From assembly GCF_000014565.1 (NCBI RefSeq), contig NC_008268.1, positions 6,390,501 through 6,454,500 of the forward strand: 64,000 nt of DNA. The letters run 5' to 3'. The stretch is from Rhodococcus jostii RHA1 (GTDB taxonomy: Bacteria > Actinomycetota > Actinomycetes > Mycobacteriales > Mycobacteriaceae). Shown here piece by piece: positions 53,748-62,111 of the stretch. The stretch's first letter is position 1. Every line of letters starts with the position of its first letter. Under the pieces are notes generated by a model. The model was not told the origin of the DNA and searched no databases. It saw only the letters and a program-made list of their open reading frames with translations. The position numbers and the translations under genes are program-made.

Positions 53748-54335
53748 GTGACTGACAGCGTTGTGGCCTCCGTTCGCGCGCACCTGCTGGGGCAGATCGG
53801 GGGCCCGGAGCCGACTGCGGCATCGGTGACGTTCCTGGGCGTCGAGCCGCTGGACGTGCTGCGGTTCGCGCCCGATGACGCGGGACTGGTGCGCTACGTG
53901 ACCCTGGGGTGCTCCCGGCACCCGATGGGCGACCCCGGCGAACTGGTGGCCGACCCGCTCCGTGGCCCCCGCGCCGAACTGATCCTCACCCTGCGCGGCG
54001 GGGCCGGGGTGGCATCGGGAGTGGCGCGGACCCTCGCGGTCCTGGCGGCGGCGCCGTCGGTGGAAGGGGTGGTTCTCGTCGAGGACGCGCTGCTCGACCT
54101 GGGTGAGCCGCTGTGGAAGGACGCACCGTTCACCGCCGTGCTACTCGGTGAATCGACCGTCCCGGACCTCCCGCTGCCCGAGCCCGCGGAGGCCGTCCGG
54201 TTCCTCGCTGTCGTGCCGCTCACCGGCACCGAAGCGGCGTGGGTCCGGCTGCGCGGCGCCGGCGCACTGCGCGACGCCTGGACGGAGGCGGGCATCGACG
54301 TCCGCGATCCGAACCGCGGTGCCGCGTCCCTCTAG
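53748..54335 (+). CDS. Suppressor-of-fused (SUFU)-like domain protein
   Basis: A 195-residue cytosolic protein. The pattern RYVTLGCSRHPMGDP, RAELILTLRGG and FLAVVPLTGTEAAWVRLRGAGALRDAW fits bacterial SUFU-domain proteins, some of which occur as immunity proteins to secreted toxins and others as stand-alone house-keeping genes. No toxin gene adjoins it, so an immunity role is not supported here. It overlaps the convergent corA by 4 bp. Confidence 0.75.
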   Translation: MTDSVVASVRAHLLGQIGGPEPTAASVTFLGVEPLDVLRFAPDDAGLVRYVTLGCSRHPMGDPGELVADPLRGPRAELILTLRGGAGVASGVARTLAVLAAAPSVEGVVLVEDALLDLGEPLWKDAPFTAVLLGESTVPDLPLPEPAEAVRFLAVVPLTGTEAAWVRLRGAGALRDAWTEAGIDVRDPNRGAASL

Positions 54336-55423
54336 AGCCAGTGGTTCCGGCGGAACGTGACGAACAGGGCCACCGTCACCGACGCGATCACGAACACCAC
54401 GCCGTGATAGCCGTACTGCCAATGCAATTCGGGCATGTTGTCGAAGTTCATGCCGTAGATGCCCGCGATCATCGTCGGCACGGCCGCGATGGCCACCCAC
54501 GCCGAGATCTTGCGCATGTCGGTGTTCTGCTGCACGGCGATCTTGGCGAGGGCGGCGTCGACGAGTGAGCTGAGGACCTCGTCGTATTCGGCGATCCGCT
54601 CGGCGACGGTGGTGTGGTGGTCGAGGACGTCGCGGAAGTAGCGGCGGATCTCCTTCGGCACCGGATTGCCCGGTGCCCGCGTCAGCCGCAGCAGCGGATT
54701 GGACAGCGGGTTCACCGATTTGCGGAGTTCGACGATCTCGCGCTTGAGGAGGTAGATGTGTTCGACCGCCACGCTGCTGCGCGGGCTGAACACCGCCTCC
54801 TCCATGCCGTCGACGTCCTCTTCGATGGCCTGGGTGACTTCGAGGTAGGTGTCCACCACGTGGTCCGCGACCGCGTGCAGCACCGCGTACGGGCCCAGGG
54901 CGAGCCGCTCCTGGTTCGCCTCCAGCGCATGCCGGACGTTCGCGAGCGGGGAATGGTCACCGTGCCGGACGGTGATGACGAAGTCGGCGCCCACGAACAC
55001 CATGATCTCGCCGGTCTCCACGATCTCGCTGGCCGTCGCCACCGATTCGTGAGGCACATAGTTGACCGTCCGCAGCACCAGGAACAACACGTCGTCGTAG
55101 CGTTCCAGCTTCGGCCGCTGGTGGGCGTGGACGGCGTCCTCGACCATCAACTCGTGCAGCCCGAACGTCTCGGCCACGCTCTCCATCTGCCCCTCGTCGG
55201 GGGCGAGCAACCCGACCCACACGAACCCTCGGCCCCGCTTGCGGACCTCGGCCATCGCGGCCTGGTGCGTGTACTTTCCGGGGAGCCTCGTGCCGTCGAC
55301 GTACACGCCGCAGTCCACGATGGCGCGCGCGGTCGGGATGCGGATCCTGGGGCCCGGGTCCTTGCCTCCGCTGCGCTGATCCTTGTCGCTGCCACGCTTG
55401 GGGAGCGAGGGCACAGACGGCAC
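54332..55423 (-). CDS. corA: Magnesium/cobalt transporter CorA
   Basis: A 363-residue CorA channel. The cytoplasmic funnel domain and long helix are followed by two C-terminal membrane helices; YGMNFDNMPELHW contains the GMN selectivity motif at the end of TM1. AGGGAGG precedes the GTG start. Orthologue of Rv1239c. With the MgtE-like sensor it is the second Mg2+-related gene in the window. Confidence 0.96.
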   Translation of the reverse strand: MPSVPSLPKRGSDKDQRSGGKDPGPRIRIPTARAIVDCGVYVDGTRLPGKYTHQAAMAEVRKRGRGFVWVGLLAPDEGQMESVAETFGLHELMVEDAVHAHQRPKLERYDDVLFLVLRTVNYVPHESVATASEIVETGEIMVFVGADFVITVRHGDHSPLANVRHALEANQERLALGPYAVLHAVADHVVDTYLEVTQAIEEDVDGMEEAVFSPRSSVAVEHIYLLKREIVELRKSVNPLSNPLLRLTRAPGNPVPKEIRRYFRDVLDHHTTVAERIAEYDEVLSSLVDAALAKIAVQQNTDMRKISAWVAIAAVPTMIAGIYGMNFDNMPELHWQYGYHGVVFVIASVTVALFVTFRRNHWL

Positions 55424-55570
55424 GGGGCCCTCCCTTTCACCGTCGAGTCGGAAACGCTGCTGGTGAATCGTACGTCAGCACCCGCTCCGGACCGGCGGCG
55501 TCGCCCGACACGCCAGGCTTCCGGGCCGCACGCTCGGACCCCGTGCCGCGACACCTGACAGACTGGTCTG

Positions 55571-56425
55571 GTGCTCATCGATCTCCACACCCATTCGACG
55601 GCCTCCGACGGAACCGACAGCCCGGCGGACCTGGTGCGTGCCGCGGGGGCAGCAGGACTCGACATCGTGGCGATCACCGATCACGACACGACCGCGGGGT
55701 GGGCCGAAGCGGTCGCGGCGTTGCCTGCGGGGCTGGCGCTCGTGCGGGGCATGGAGATGTCCTGCGAGGGGCGAGGTGAGGACGGACGTCCGGTTGCGGT
55801 GCATCTCCTCGCCTACCTGTTCGATCCCGCGCACGCGGCGTTCGCACGCGAGCGGGAACGGTTGCGGACCGAGCGGATCGTGCGGATCCGCGCCATGGCG
55901 GAGTTGATGATGGAGGACGGTCTGCCCATCGACGCCGACGAGGTGCTCGCGGAAGCGGGACCCGCGGCGGGACGCCCGCACCTGGCGAGGGCCCTGATGC
56001 GCGCCGGAGTGGTCGGCAGCGTCGGTGAGGCGTTCGTGGATCTGCTGGCCCCCCGCGGCCGGTACTTCGTCGACAAGTCCGATACGCCCCTCGACGACGC
56101 CGTGCAACTGGTGGCGGAGGCCGGGGGAGTGAGCATCCTCGCCCACGGACGGGCCCGCACGAGGGGGCGGCTGCTGTCGCTCGATCATGTCCGCGACCTG
56201 GCGGGAGCGGGTTTGCACGGGCTCGAGGTGCACCACCCCGACCACTCGTCGGATGACGCTCGGGTACTGCAGGAACTGGCCGACGAGCTCGGTCTGGTCG
56301 TCACCGGCTCCTCCGACTACCACGGCACGAACAAGGCCATCCGGCTCGGCGAGTTCACGACGGACGCCGACGAATTCGACACCCTCGTCTCGAAAGCATC
56401 CGGCGTACAGGTGGTCTCGGCATGA
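55571..56425 (+). CDS. PHP-domain phosphoesterase (RNase AM/TrpH-like)
   Basis: A 284-residue PHP-fold metal phosphatase. LIDLHTHSTASDG supplies the first two histidines, ITDHDTTAGW the next, and TGSSDYHGTNK the last motif. Characterised relatives hydrolyse 3',5'-nucleoside bisphosphates (pAp) or trim RNA 5' ends. CAGACT lies 6 nt before GTG 55571. It overlaps the next gene by 4 bp (ATGA). Confidence 0.9.
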   Translation: MLIDLHTHSTASDGTDSPADLVRAAGAAGLDIVAITDHDTTAGWAEAVAALPAGLALVRGMEMSCEGRGEDGRPVAVHLLAYLFDPAHAAFARERERLRTERIVRIRAMAELMMEDGLPIDADEVLAEAGPAAGRPHLARALMRAGVVGSVGEAFVDLLAPRGRYFVDKSDTPLDDAVQLVAEAGGVSILAHGRARTRGRLLSLDHVRDLAGAGLHGLEVHHPDHSSDDARVLQELADELGLVVTGSSDYHGTNKAIRLGEFTTDADEFDTLVSKASGVQVVSA

Positions 56426-56781
56426 ACACGCACGAGTTCGAGCGGTACGACCCCTACGGTCCCACCCTCCCGAGGACGGTGACGGCCACCGAACCGCGTC
56501 GCAGCCCTCTCGTCGTCCGCGCGCTGCGCGCCCTTAGCGGTGCCGTCGCCGCCGGGGTGGTGATCCTCTGCCTCGTCGTGATCGGCTCCGCCTACGTGGG
56601 CGGCGGCCGGGGCTTCCCCGGCCCGGGGACGATCTCCATCACCGCGCACGTGGTCGCGTCCGTGTTCGTGATCGTGGCGCAGCGGATTGCGGACCGCCGC
56701 GACGGTCTCGTCGCCGTGGTCGCATCCGTCGCCGTCCTCGCGGCGGCGGCGCTTCTGCTGGCTACCCAGTGGTGGGGTTGA
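56422..56781 (+). CDS. Small integral membrane protein, unknown
   Basis: A 119-residue protein with a soluble N-terminus and three hydrophobic segments (about residues 38-57, 72-89 and 97-115). I do not recognise the family. The ATGA overlap with the PHP gene implies co-translation. Confidence 0.75.
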   Translation: MNTHEFERYDPYGPTLPRTVTATEPRRSPLVVRALRALSGAVAAGVVILCLVVIGSAYVGGGRGFPGPGTISITAHVVASVFVIVAQRIADRRDGLVAVVASVAVLAAAALLLATQWWG

Positions 56782-57157
56782 CGGACGCTCGGCGCGTTAT
56801 GTGAAACCGGCTCTCACAGTGACCCATCGGTAACTTATTCTCACAGGTAGAGGCCAGAAAACGTGAGACATCTGACTGTCGGGGCAATTTGATTGTGCAT
56901 CGATATTCGTGCCAGACTTAGCACCACTCCGACGTCGGCGCCACCGCCCTTCGGCGGGGGTTTATGGCAGTGTTGCCAGGGCTCACCCGCCCGTGCCATG
57001 ACGCTTCGGACGTTCTGCGGCCATCGTGATCGCGCACCCCGGAAGCTTCACCCTCAGTTGTCGTTCGTGGAGTAACTGTGAGGATCAGCGCCGATCCTCA
57101 CGGTTACTTCTCAGTAACCCGGCCCCGAGTGAGCCTGGACTTAGCAGGAGTGTCATC
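56782..57157 (+). promoter_or_regulatory. 376-bp regulatory region upstream of malic enzyme
   Basis: No gene. TCTCACAG occurs at 56812-56819 and 56839-56846, 27 bp apart, and its complement CTGTGAG recurs at 57076-57082. Two small hairpins lie in the middle: CCGCC-CTTC-GGCGG (56944-56957) and TGGCA-GTGT-TGCCA (56965-56978). A 38-bp palindrome occupies the proximal part. The design suggests an operator array or a structured leader controlling the malic enzyme. Confidence 0.5.
57071..57108. repeat. 38-bp near-perfect palindrome upstream of malic enzyme
   Basis: AGTAACTGTGAGGATC (57071-57086) is complementary to 57093-57108 with one mismatch across a 6-nt AGCGCC loop. It lies 49 bp before the start codon. 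It could be an operator for a dimeric regulator or an RNA hairpin in the leader. Confidence 0.75.
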
Positions 57158-58351
57158 GTGTCCATCGTGTCCGAACCCACCACACCGCAGAAGGTCGAGC
57201 TGACCGACGAGGAGATCTTCGCCGGCCACATCGGGGGAAAGCTCTCGGTTGAGACCACGACCGCCCTCGATACGCAGCGCGCCCTGTCCATCGCCTACAC
57301 GCCCGGCGTCGCGCAGGTCTCCCGCGCCATCGCCGCCGACGAAACCCTCGCCGACCGCTACACCTGGACCAGCCGCCTGGTGGTCGTCGTCTCCGACGGC
57401 TCCGCGGTACTCGGCCTCGGCGACATCGGCCCCCGCGCCTCCCTTCCCGTGATGGAGGGCAAGTCCGCCCTGTTCAAGAACTTCGCGGGCCTGAACTCGA
57501 TCCCGCTGGTCCTCGACACCAAGGACCCCGACGAGATCGTCGAAACCCTGATCCGGCTGCGCCCGAGCTTCGGTGCGGTCAACTTGGAGGACATCTCCGC
57601 GCCGCGCTGCTTCGAGATCGAAAAGCGGGTCATCGAGGCCCTGGACTGCCCGGTCATGCACGACGACCAGCACGGCACCGCCATCGTCGTCCTGGCCGCC
57701 CTCAAGGGTGCGGTCAAGGTCCAGGACCGCGACATCCACCAGCTGCGGGTGGTCATCTCCGGTGCCGGCGCCGCCGGTGTGGCCTGCGCGAACATCCTGC
57801 TCGCCGCCGGGATCGCCGATGTGACGGTGCTCGACTCGAAGGGCATCGTCTCCAAGGATCGGCAGGACCTGAACGAGGTCAAGGTGGATCTGGCCGCACG
57901 CACCAACCCGGCCGGCCGCCGCGGCGGCATCGTCGAAGCCCTCGACGGGGCGGATGTGTTCCTCGGGGTGTCCGCCGGCACGGTGCCGGAGGAGCTGATC
58001 GCGACGATGGCGGAGGGTTCGATCGTGTTCGCGTTGTCGAACCCGGACCCGGAGATCCACCCGGACGTCGCCCGTAAGCATGCGGCGATCGTGGCGACCG
58101 GACGCTCGGATTTCCCGAATCAGATCAACAATGTGCTGGCCTTCCCCGGTGTGTTCCGTGGTGCGCTCGATGCCGGTGCCCGCCGGATCACCGAAGGTAT
58201 GAAGCTCGCCGCCGCCGAGGCAATCCTCTCGGTCGTCGGTGACGAGTTGGCTGTAGACAAGATCGTTCCCAGCCCGCTCGATCCTCGCGTCGCCCCCGCT
58301 GTCGCGGAGGCAGTCGCCGCCGCTGCCCGTGCAGAAGGCGTCACCGGCTAG
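57158..58351 (+). CDS. NAD(P)-dependent malic enzyme
   Basis: A 397-residue short malic enzyme (oxaloacetate-decarboxylating) that turns malate into pyruvate, CO2 and NAD(P)H. AYTPGVAQVS carries the catalytic tyrosine; EGKSALFKNFAG the lysine; NLEDISAPRCFEIE and HDDQHGTAIV the metal ligands; ISGAGAAGVACANILL the Rossmann fold. There is no C-terminal phosphotransacetylase domain. GTG 57158 has CAGGAG 9 nt upstream and gives the usual N-terminus. In lipid-storing rhodococci such enzymes supply reducing power for fatty acid synthesis; cofactor preference cannot be read with certainty. Confidence 0.95.
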   Translation: MSIVSEPTTPQKVELTDEEIFAGHIGGKLSVETTTALDTQRALSIAYTPGVAQVSRAIAADETLADRYTWTSRLVVVVSDGSAVLGLGDIGPRASLPVMEGKSALFKNFAGLNSIPLVLDTKDPDEIVETLIRLRPSFGAVNLEDISAPRCFEIEKRVIEALDCPVMHDDQHGTAIVVLAALKGAVKVQDRDIHQLRVVISGAGAAGVACANILLAAGIADVTVLDSKGIVSKDRQDLNEVKVDLAARTNPAGRRGGIVEALDGADVFLGVSAGTVPEELIATMAEGSIVFALSNPDPEIHPDVARKHAAIVATGRSDFPNQINNVLAFPGVFRGALDAGARRITEGMKLAAAEAILSVVGDELAVDKIVPSPLDPRVAPAVAEAVAAAARAEGVTG

Positions 58352-58366
58352 CGAGAATCCGTCGAG

Positions 58367-58413
58367 CACCCCGATCCAGAACCCGCACCCACGGTTCCGG
58401 TGTCGGGGTGTTT
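58367..58413 (+). terminator. Terminator after malic enzyme gene
   Basis: CACCCCGA (58367-58374) pairs with TCGGGGTG (58403-58410), followed by TTT. An inner AACC/GGTT pair may extend the structure. It lies between convergent transcription units. Confidence 0.55.
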
Positions 58414-58433
58414 GCCGTTGGGTGACGTGTTCG

Positions 58434-59126
58434 CTACGACGCGCGTTCGGCGCTCGGGTTGCGGCGCAGGCGGCCGGTTCCGGGAACGGACGCCCACACC
58501 GCCAGCGCGAGCAGGCCGTCCACGACCAGTGCGAGGATCGTCACGAGCAGCGCACCGACGAGCACCCTGTCGTACTGGCGCAGGGCCAATCCGTCGAAGA
58601 TGTAGCGGCCCAGGCCGCCGAGGTTGACGTACGCAGCAACCGTTGCGGTCGCGATGATCTGCAGGGTGGCGTTGCGCAGCCCGCCGAGCATGAGCGGCAG
58701 CGCATTCGGGGCCTCGACACGTGTGAGGACCTGCCACTCGGTCATTCCCATCGCGCGGGCGGCGTCCACGACCGTCCGGTCGACGTTCGCGACACCCGCG
58801 TAGGTGCCCGCGAGTACCGGCGGGATTCCGAGGATCACCAGGGCGAGGATCGGCGGGATGAGACCCAGTCCGAGCAGCAGCACCAGGAACGTCAGCAGAC
58901 CCAGTGTCGGCAGCGACCGGAGCGCGTTGACGAGACCGACCACGACCACGTCCCCCTTGCGCAGATGCCCGATGATCAGTCCGATCGGCACCGCGACCAC
59001 GGCGGACAGTGCGACCGCCAGGAAGCTGTACCAGAGGTGTTCGAGGATGCGGGCGCCGATTCCGGTGCTGCCCGACCAGTTTCCCGGATCGACGATGTAC
59101 TCCCATGCGCCGCCGAAGATGTTCAC
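58434..59126 (-). CDS. Osmoprotectant (betaine/carnitine/choline-type) ABC transporter permease 2
   Basis: A 230-residue OpuC/ProW-like permease with five or six helices. IGLIIGHLRKGDVVVVGLVNALRSLPTLGLL is the family pattern, and AARAMGMTEWQVLTRVEAPNALPLMLGG is the EAA loop. GTG 59126 overlaps the previous stop (GTGA) and has GGGGAGG upstream. Last gene of a four-gene operon (binding protein, ATPase, permease 1, permease 2). Confidence 0.9.
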   Translation of the reverse strand: MNIFGGAWEYIVDPGNWSGSTGIGARILEHLWYSFLAVALSAVVAVPIGLIIGHLRKGDVVVVGLVNALRSLPTLGLLTFLVLLLGLGLIPPILALVILGIPPVLAGTYAGVANVDRTVVDAARAMGMTEWQVLTRVEAPNALPLMLGGLRNATLQIIATATVAAYVNLGGLGRYIFDGLALRQYDRVLVGALLVTILALVVDGLLALAVWASVPGTGRLRRNPSAERAS

Positions 59127-59821
59127 GAAGCCTCCCCTGCGGCCGGGGCCGCCGACTGTCCCGCGACCAGCGGCGTGCGCCGGACCTTCTGCTGCCGGGT
59201 CCACGGTGTCAGTGCCCGGCCGACCAGGAACAGCAGCAGGTCGAACGCGAGGGCCAGAACGACGATCGCGATGATCCCGGCGAGAATCTGGTCCGGATAG
59301 TCTCGCTGGTAGCCCTGGGTGAACAGCGTGCCGAGACCGCCGATCCCGATCAGCGAACCCACCGACACCAGTGAGATGTTGGTCACCGCCACCACTCGCA
59401 CGTTCGCGACGAGAACGGGTAGCGCGAGGGGCAATTCGACGGTCAGGGCCCGGCGGAGCCGGGTGAAACCCATCGCGGTGGCGGAGTCGACGACGTCGGC
59501 GGGAACGGAGTCGAGGGCCTCGGGCACGGCGCGGATGAGCAGGGCAGTGGAGTAGATCGTCAGCGCGATCACCACATTGAGCGGGTCCAGGATCTGCAGT
59601 CCGACGACGGAGGGGATCGTCACGAACAACGCCAGCGACGGGATCGTGAACGCGATACCCGCGACGATCAGCGTGATCTTCCGCAGCCAGGACGCACCCC
59701 GGATCGCGGTCCCGACCGGGACCGCGATGAGTAACCCGATCAGCAGCGGAACCAGTGCGAGATAGAGATGGGTCTTCGTCAGGTCGACGACGACCGAGAA
59801 ATTGTCGATGAGCCATCGCAT
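59123..59821 (-). CDS. Osmoprotectant ABC transporter permease 1
   Basis: A 232-residue OpuCB-like permease. The N-terminus MRWLIDNFSVVVDLTKTHLYLALVPLLIG and EAA loop DSATAMGFTRLRRALTVELPLALPVL are typical. ATG 59821 lies 4 bp after the ATPase stop; an in-frame GTG 59872 inside the ATPase gene is an alternative that adds 17 hydrophilic residues. Confidence 0.9.
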   Translation of the reverse strand: MRWLIDNFSVVVDLTKTHLYLALVPLLIGLLIAVPVGTAIRGASWLRKITLIVAGIAFTIPSLALFVTIPSVVGLQILDPLNVVIALTIYSTALLIRAVPEALDSVPADVVDSATAMGFTRLRRALTVELPLALPVLVANVRVVAVTNISLVSVGSLIGIGGLGTLFTQGYQRDYPDQILAGIIAIVVLALAFDLLLFLVGRALTPWTRQQKVRRTPLVAGQSAAPAAGEAS

Positions 59822-59825
59822 GGGA

Positions 59826-60983
59826 TCACGGCCCGTCCGGGGTTGCCGGTTGGGCAGTGAAGTAGTGCTCACCCCTCGCGCGATCCTCGGCTGCCCGCTG
59901 CTCGGCCAGCTTCGCGATCACCTCGGAGCCGAGGATACCGCCGGTGACCGCGCCGTCGGCGTCGACGGCCACTCCGATGCCCGACGGTGAGGAGATGGCC
60001 GCGTCCAGGGCCTGCCGCAGGTCGGCACCGGGGGAGAAGAGTGACCCGCCCGCCGCCGTGCACTCGGAGACGGGCCGTCCGGCCCGCGCCCCCTCGACGC
60101 CGGTGACATCGATCCACCCCCGCGGAACGCCCGCGTCCGTGACGACCAGGACCCATTCACCCTGTTCGAGCCGGAGCCCGGACAACTCCTTCTCGGTCGC
60201 CGTCCGGATGGTGTGCAGCGGAACCTGATCTGCCGTCCGGAACGACAGTCCGCGGTACCCGCGGTCGCGTCCCACGAACGAGGCGACGAAATCGGTGGCC
60301 GGCGCGGACAGCACCGTGTCGGGCGCGTCGTACTGCTGCAACCGGCCACCCGGCCCGAAGACGGCCACTCGGTCGCCGAGTTTGACGGCCTCGTCGATGT
60401 CGTGGGTGACGAACACGATCGTCTTGCGCATCTCGGCCTGCAGGCGCTGCATCTCGGCCTGCAGGTCTTCGCGGACAACGGGATCGACCGCGCTGAACGG
60501 CTCGTCCATCAGCAGGATCGGCGGGTCGGCGGCCAGCGCCCGCGCGACCCCGACGCGTTGCTGCTGCCCGCCGGACAGTTGCCCGGGATAGCGGGACGCC
60601 AGCGCCGGGTCGAGTCCGACGCGTTCGAGCACCGCCAACGCGGCCTTGCGGGCGTTGCGTCGTGAGTCGCCGCGCAGCACCGGCACGGTCGCGACGTTGT
60701 CGACCACCGTGCGGTGCGGCAGCAGTCCCGCGCTCTGGATGACGTAGCCGATGCCGAGTCGGAGCTTCACCGCGTCGGTCTGGGCGATGTCGCGGCCGTC
60801 GACCGTGATCGTTCCCGCGGTCGGGGTGATCATCCGGTTGATCATCCGCATCGACGTGGTCTTGCCGCAGCCGGACGGCCCGACGAAGACGGTGAACGAT
60901 TCGGCTTCGATCTCCAGGTCGAGGTTGTCGACCGCCGTCGTGCCGTCCGGGTACTGCTTGGTGACTCCCGAGAATGTGATCAC
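59826..60983 (-). CDS. Osmoprotectant ABC transporter ATP-binding protein
   Basis: A 385-residue OpuCA/ProV-like ATPase. Walker A GPSGCGKTT, signature LSGGQQQRVGVARA, Walker B PILLMDEP and the THDIDEA switch are intact. Two CBS-like repeats fill the C-terminus (about 250-375), the module that senses ionic strength or c-di-AMP in OpuC/OpuA systems. GAGGAG precedes GTG 60983. It lies 10 bp after the binding-protein gene. Confidence 0.93.
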   Translation of the reverse strand: MITFSGVTKQYPDGTTAVDNLDLEIEAESFTVFVGPSGCGKTTSMRMINRMITPTAGTITVDGRDIAQTDAVKLRLGIGYVIQSAGLLPHRTVVDNVATVPVLRGDSRRNARKAALAVLERVGLDPALASRYPGQLSGGQQQRVGVARALAADPPILLMDEPFSAVDPVVREDLQAEMQRLQAEMRKTIVFVTHDIDEAVKLGDRVAVFGPGGRLQQYDAPDTVLSAPATDFVASFVGRDRGYRGLSFRTADQVPLHTIRTATEKELSGLRLEQGEWVLVVTDAGVPRGWIDVTGVEGARAGRPVSECTAAGGSLFSPGADLRQALDAAISSPSGIGVAVDADGAVTGGILGSEVIAKLAEQRAAEDRARGEHYFTAQPATPDGP

Positions 60984-60993
60984 GGCAGGCTCC

Positions 60994-61968
60994 TCACGAG
61001 ACCGGCTTGTCGAGCCCCTGGTCCGTCACCCACTGCTTGGCGGCCGCGGCCGGCTCGGTTTTCGCGTCACCCGACACGGAATCATTGAGCGCGACAAGCT
61101 CTTCGGTGGTCAGCTTCGCCGACAGTGCGTCGAGCGCCCGGGTCAGCTTGTCGGAGGACTTGGGGGCGCGCACCACCGGCACGACGTTCTGCGCCGCGAA
61201 GTTGTTCTGCGGATCCGCGAGCACCACGAAACCGTTCTGCGCGATCGCCGGGGACGTCGTGAAGATGTCGGCGGCCGTGATCTGTCCCGATGCGAGGGCG
61301 TCCACCGTGGCGGGACCGCCGCCGTCGGCGATCGGGACGAAGTTGTCGGCCGTGATGTCGAGGCCGTACTTGGCCTTCAGGCCGGGGAGGCCACCGGGAC
61401 GTTCCTGGAATTCGGCCGGCGCACCGAACTTCACCTCGTTCGAGTGCGCCGCGAGATCCGCGATGGAGGTGAGATTCCAGCGCTGCGCCGTCTCCTTCGT
61501 GACGACGACGGCGTCCTTGTCCTCGGCCGGGGCCGGTGTGGTGATCGTCAGTTCCGAGCCCAGCGCGGTAGGCAGCGCGGCGTCCACGTCGGCAGCGCTC
61601 GTGGCGTTCGAATCCGGGTCGAGGTACTGCAGCAGGTTGCCCGTGTAATCGGGGATGACGTCGATCGACCCGTCCTTCAGCGCGGGAATGTAGGCCTCAC
61701 GGCTGCCGATGTTGAACTTCGTCGTCACGTCGAACCCGTTGGCGCGGAGCACCTCGGTGTAGATGTTCGCGACCGTCTCCGATTCGGGGAAGTTCGCGGA
61801 TCCCACGATGATCGTGTTGGGGTCGTCACCCGATCCCTCGCCGCCGGCGGACAGGGGGTCGGATCCGCCGCCACCGCATGCCGCGAGCGACACGACGGCG
61901 ACCGTCGCGAGAGCGATGCTGCCAACGGAGCGGCGGGTGAAGCCCGACAGAATTCGTGAGGTGCGCAT
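60994..61968 (-). CDS. Osmoprotectant ABC transporter substrate-binding lipoprotein
   Basis: A 324-residue OpuAC/OpuCC-type binding protein. The lipobox LAAC ends the signal peptide at about residue 31. GSANFPESETVANIYTEVLRANGFDV, DVIPDYTGNLLQYLDP and NNFAAQNVVPVV are family signatures; the tyrosine and aromatic residues that cage quaternary amines are expected here. GGAAGGACG precedes ATG 61968. First gene of the minus-strand operon. Confidence 0.93.
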   Translation of the reverse strand: MRTSRILSGFTRRSVGSIALATVAVVSLAACGGGGSDPLSAGGEGSGDDPNTIIVGSANFPESETVANIYTEVLRANGFDVTTKFNIGSREAYIPALKDGSIDVIPDYTGNLLQYLDPDSNATSAADVDAALPTALGSELTITTPAPAEDKDAVVVTKETAQRWNLTSIADLAAHSNEVKFGAPAEFQERPGGLPGLKAKYGLDITADNFVPIADGGGPATVDALASGQITAADIFTTSPAIAQNGFVVLADPQNNFAAQNVVPVVRAPKSSDKLTRALDALSAKLTTEELVALNDSVSGDAKTEPAAAAKQWVTDQGLDKPVS

Positions 61969-62111
61969 GAGCGTCCTTCCCGTTGTCACCGGCGCCGGGC
62001 CTGCCGACGGGAACCGGTGGACGCGTGTCCGCGCCATCGGTTGGCCAGTGTAACGATAGGGGCAGACAGAGCACGGTTTTCGACCAGCTCGAGGTAAACG
62101 AAAGGCGCGAC

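Noticed and set aside
56812..56846. CRP/GlxR site (TGTGA-N6-TCACA) upstream of malic enzyme
   Set aside because: TGTGA and TCACA are present but 9 bp apart, not 6.
56782..57157. tRNA or other structured RNA gene in the longest gap
   Set aside because: Several hairpins are present but no cloverleaf, CCA end or T-loop consensus was seen.
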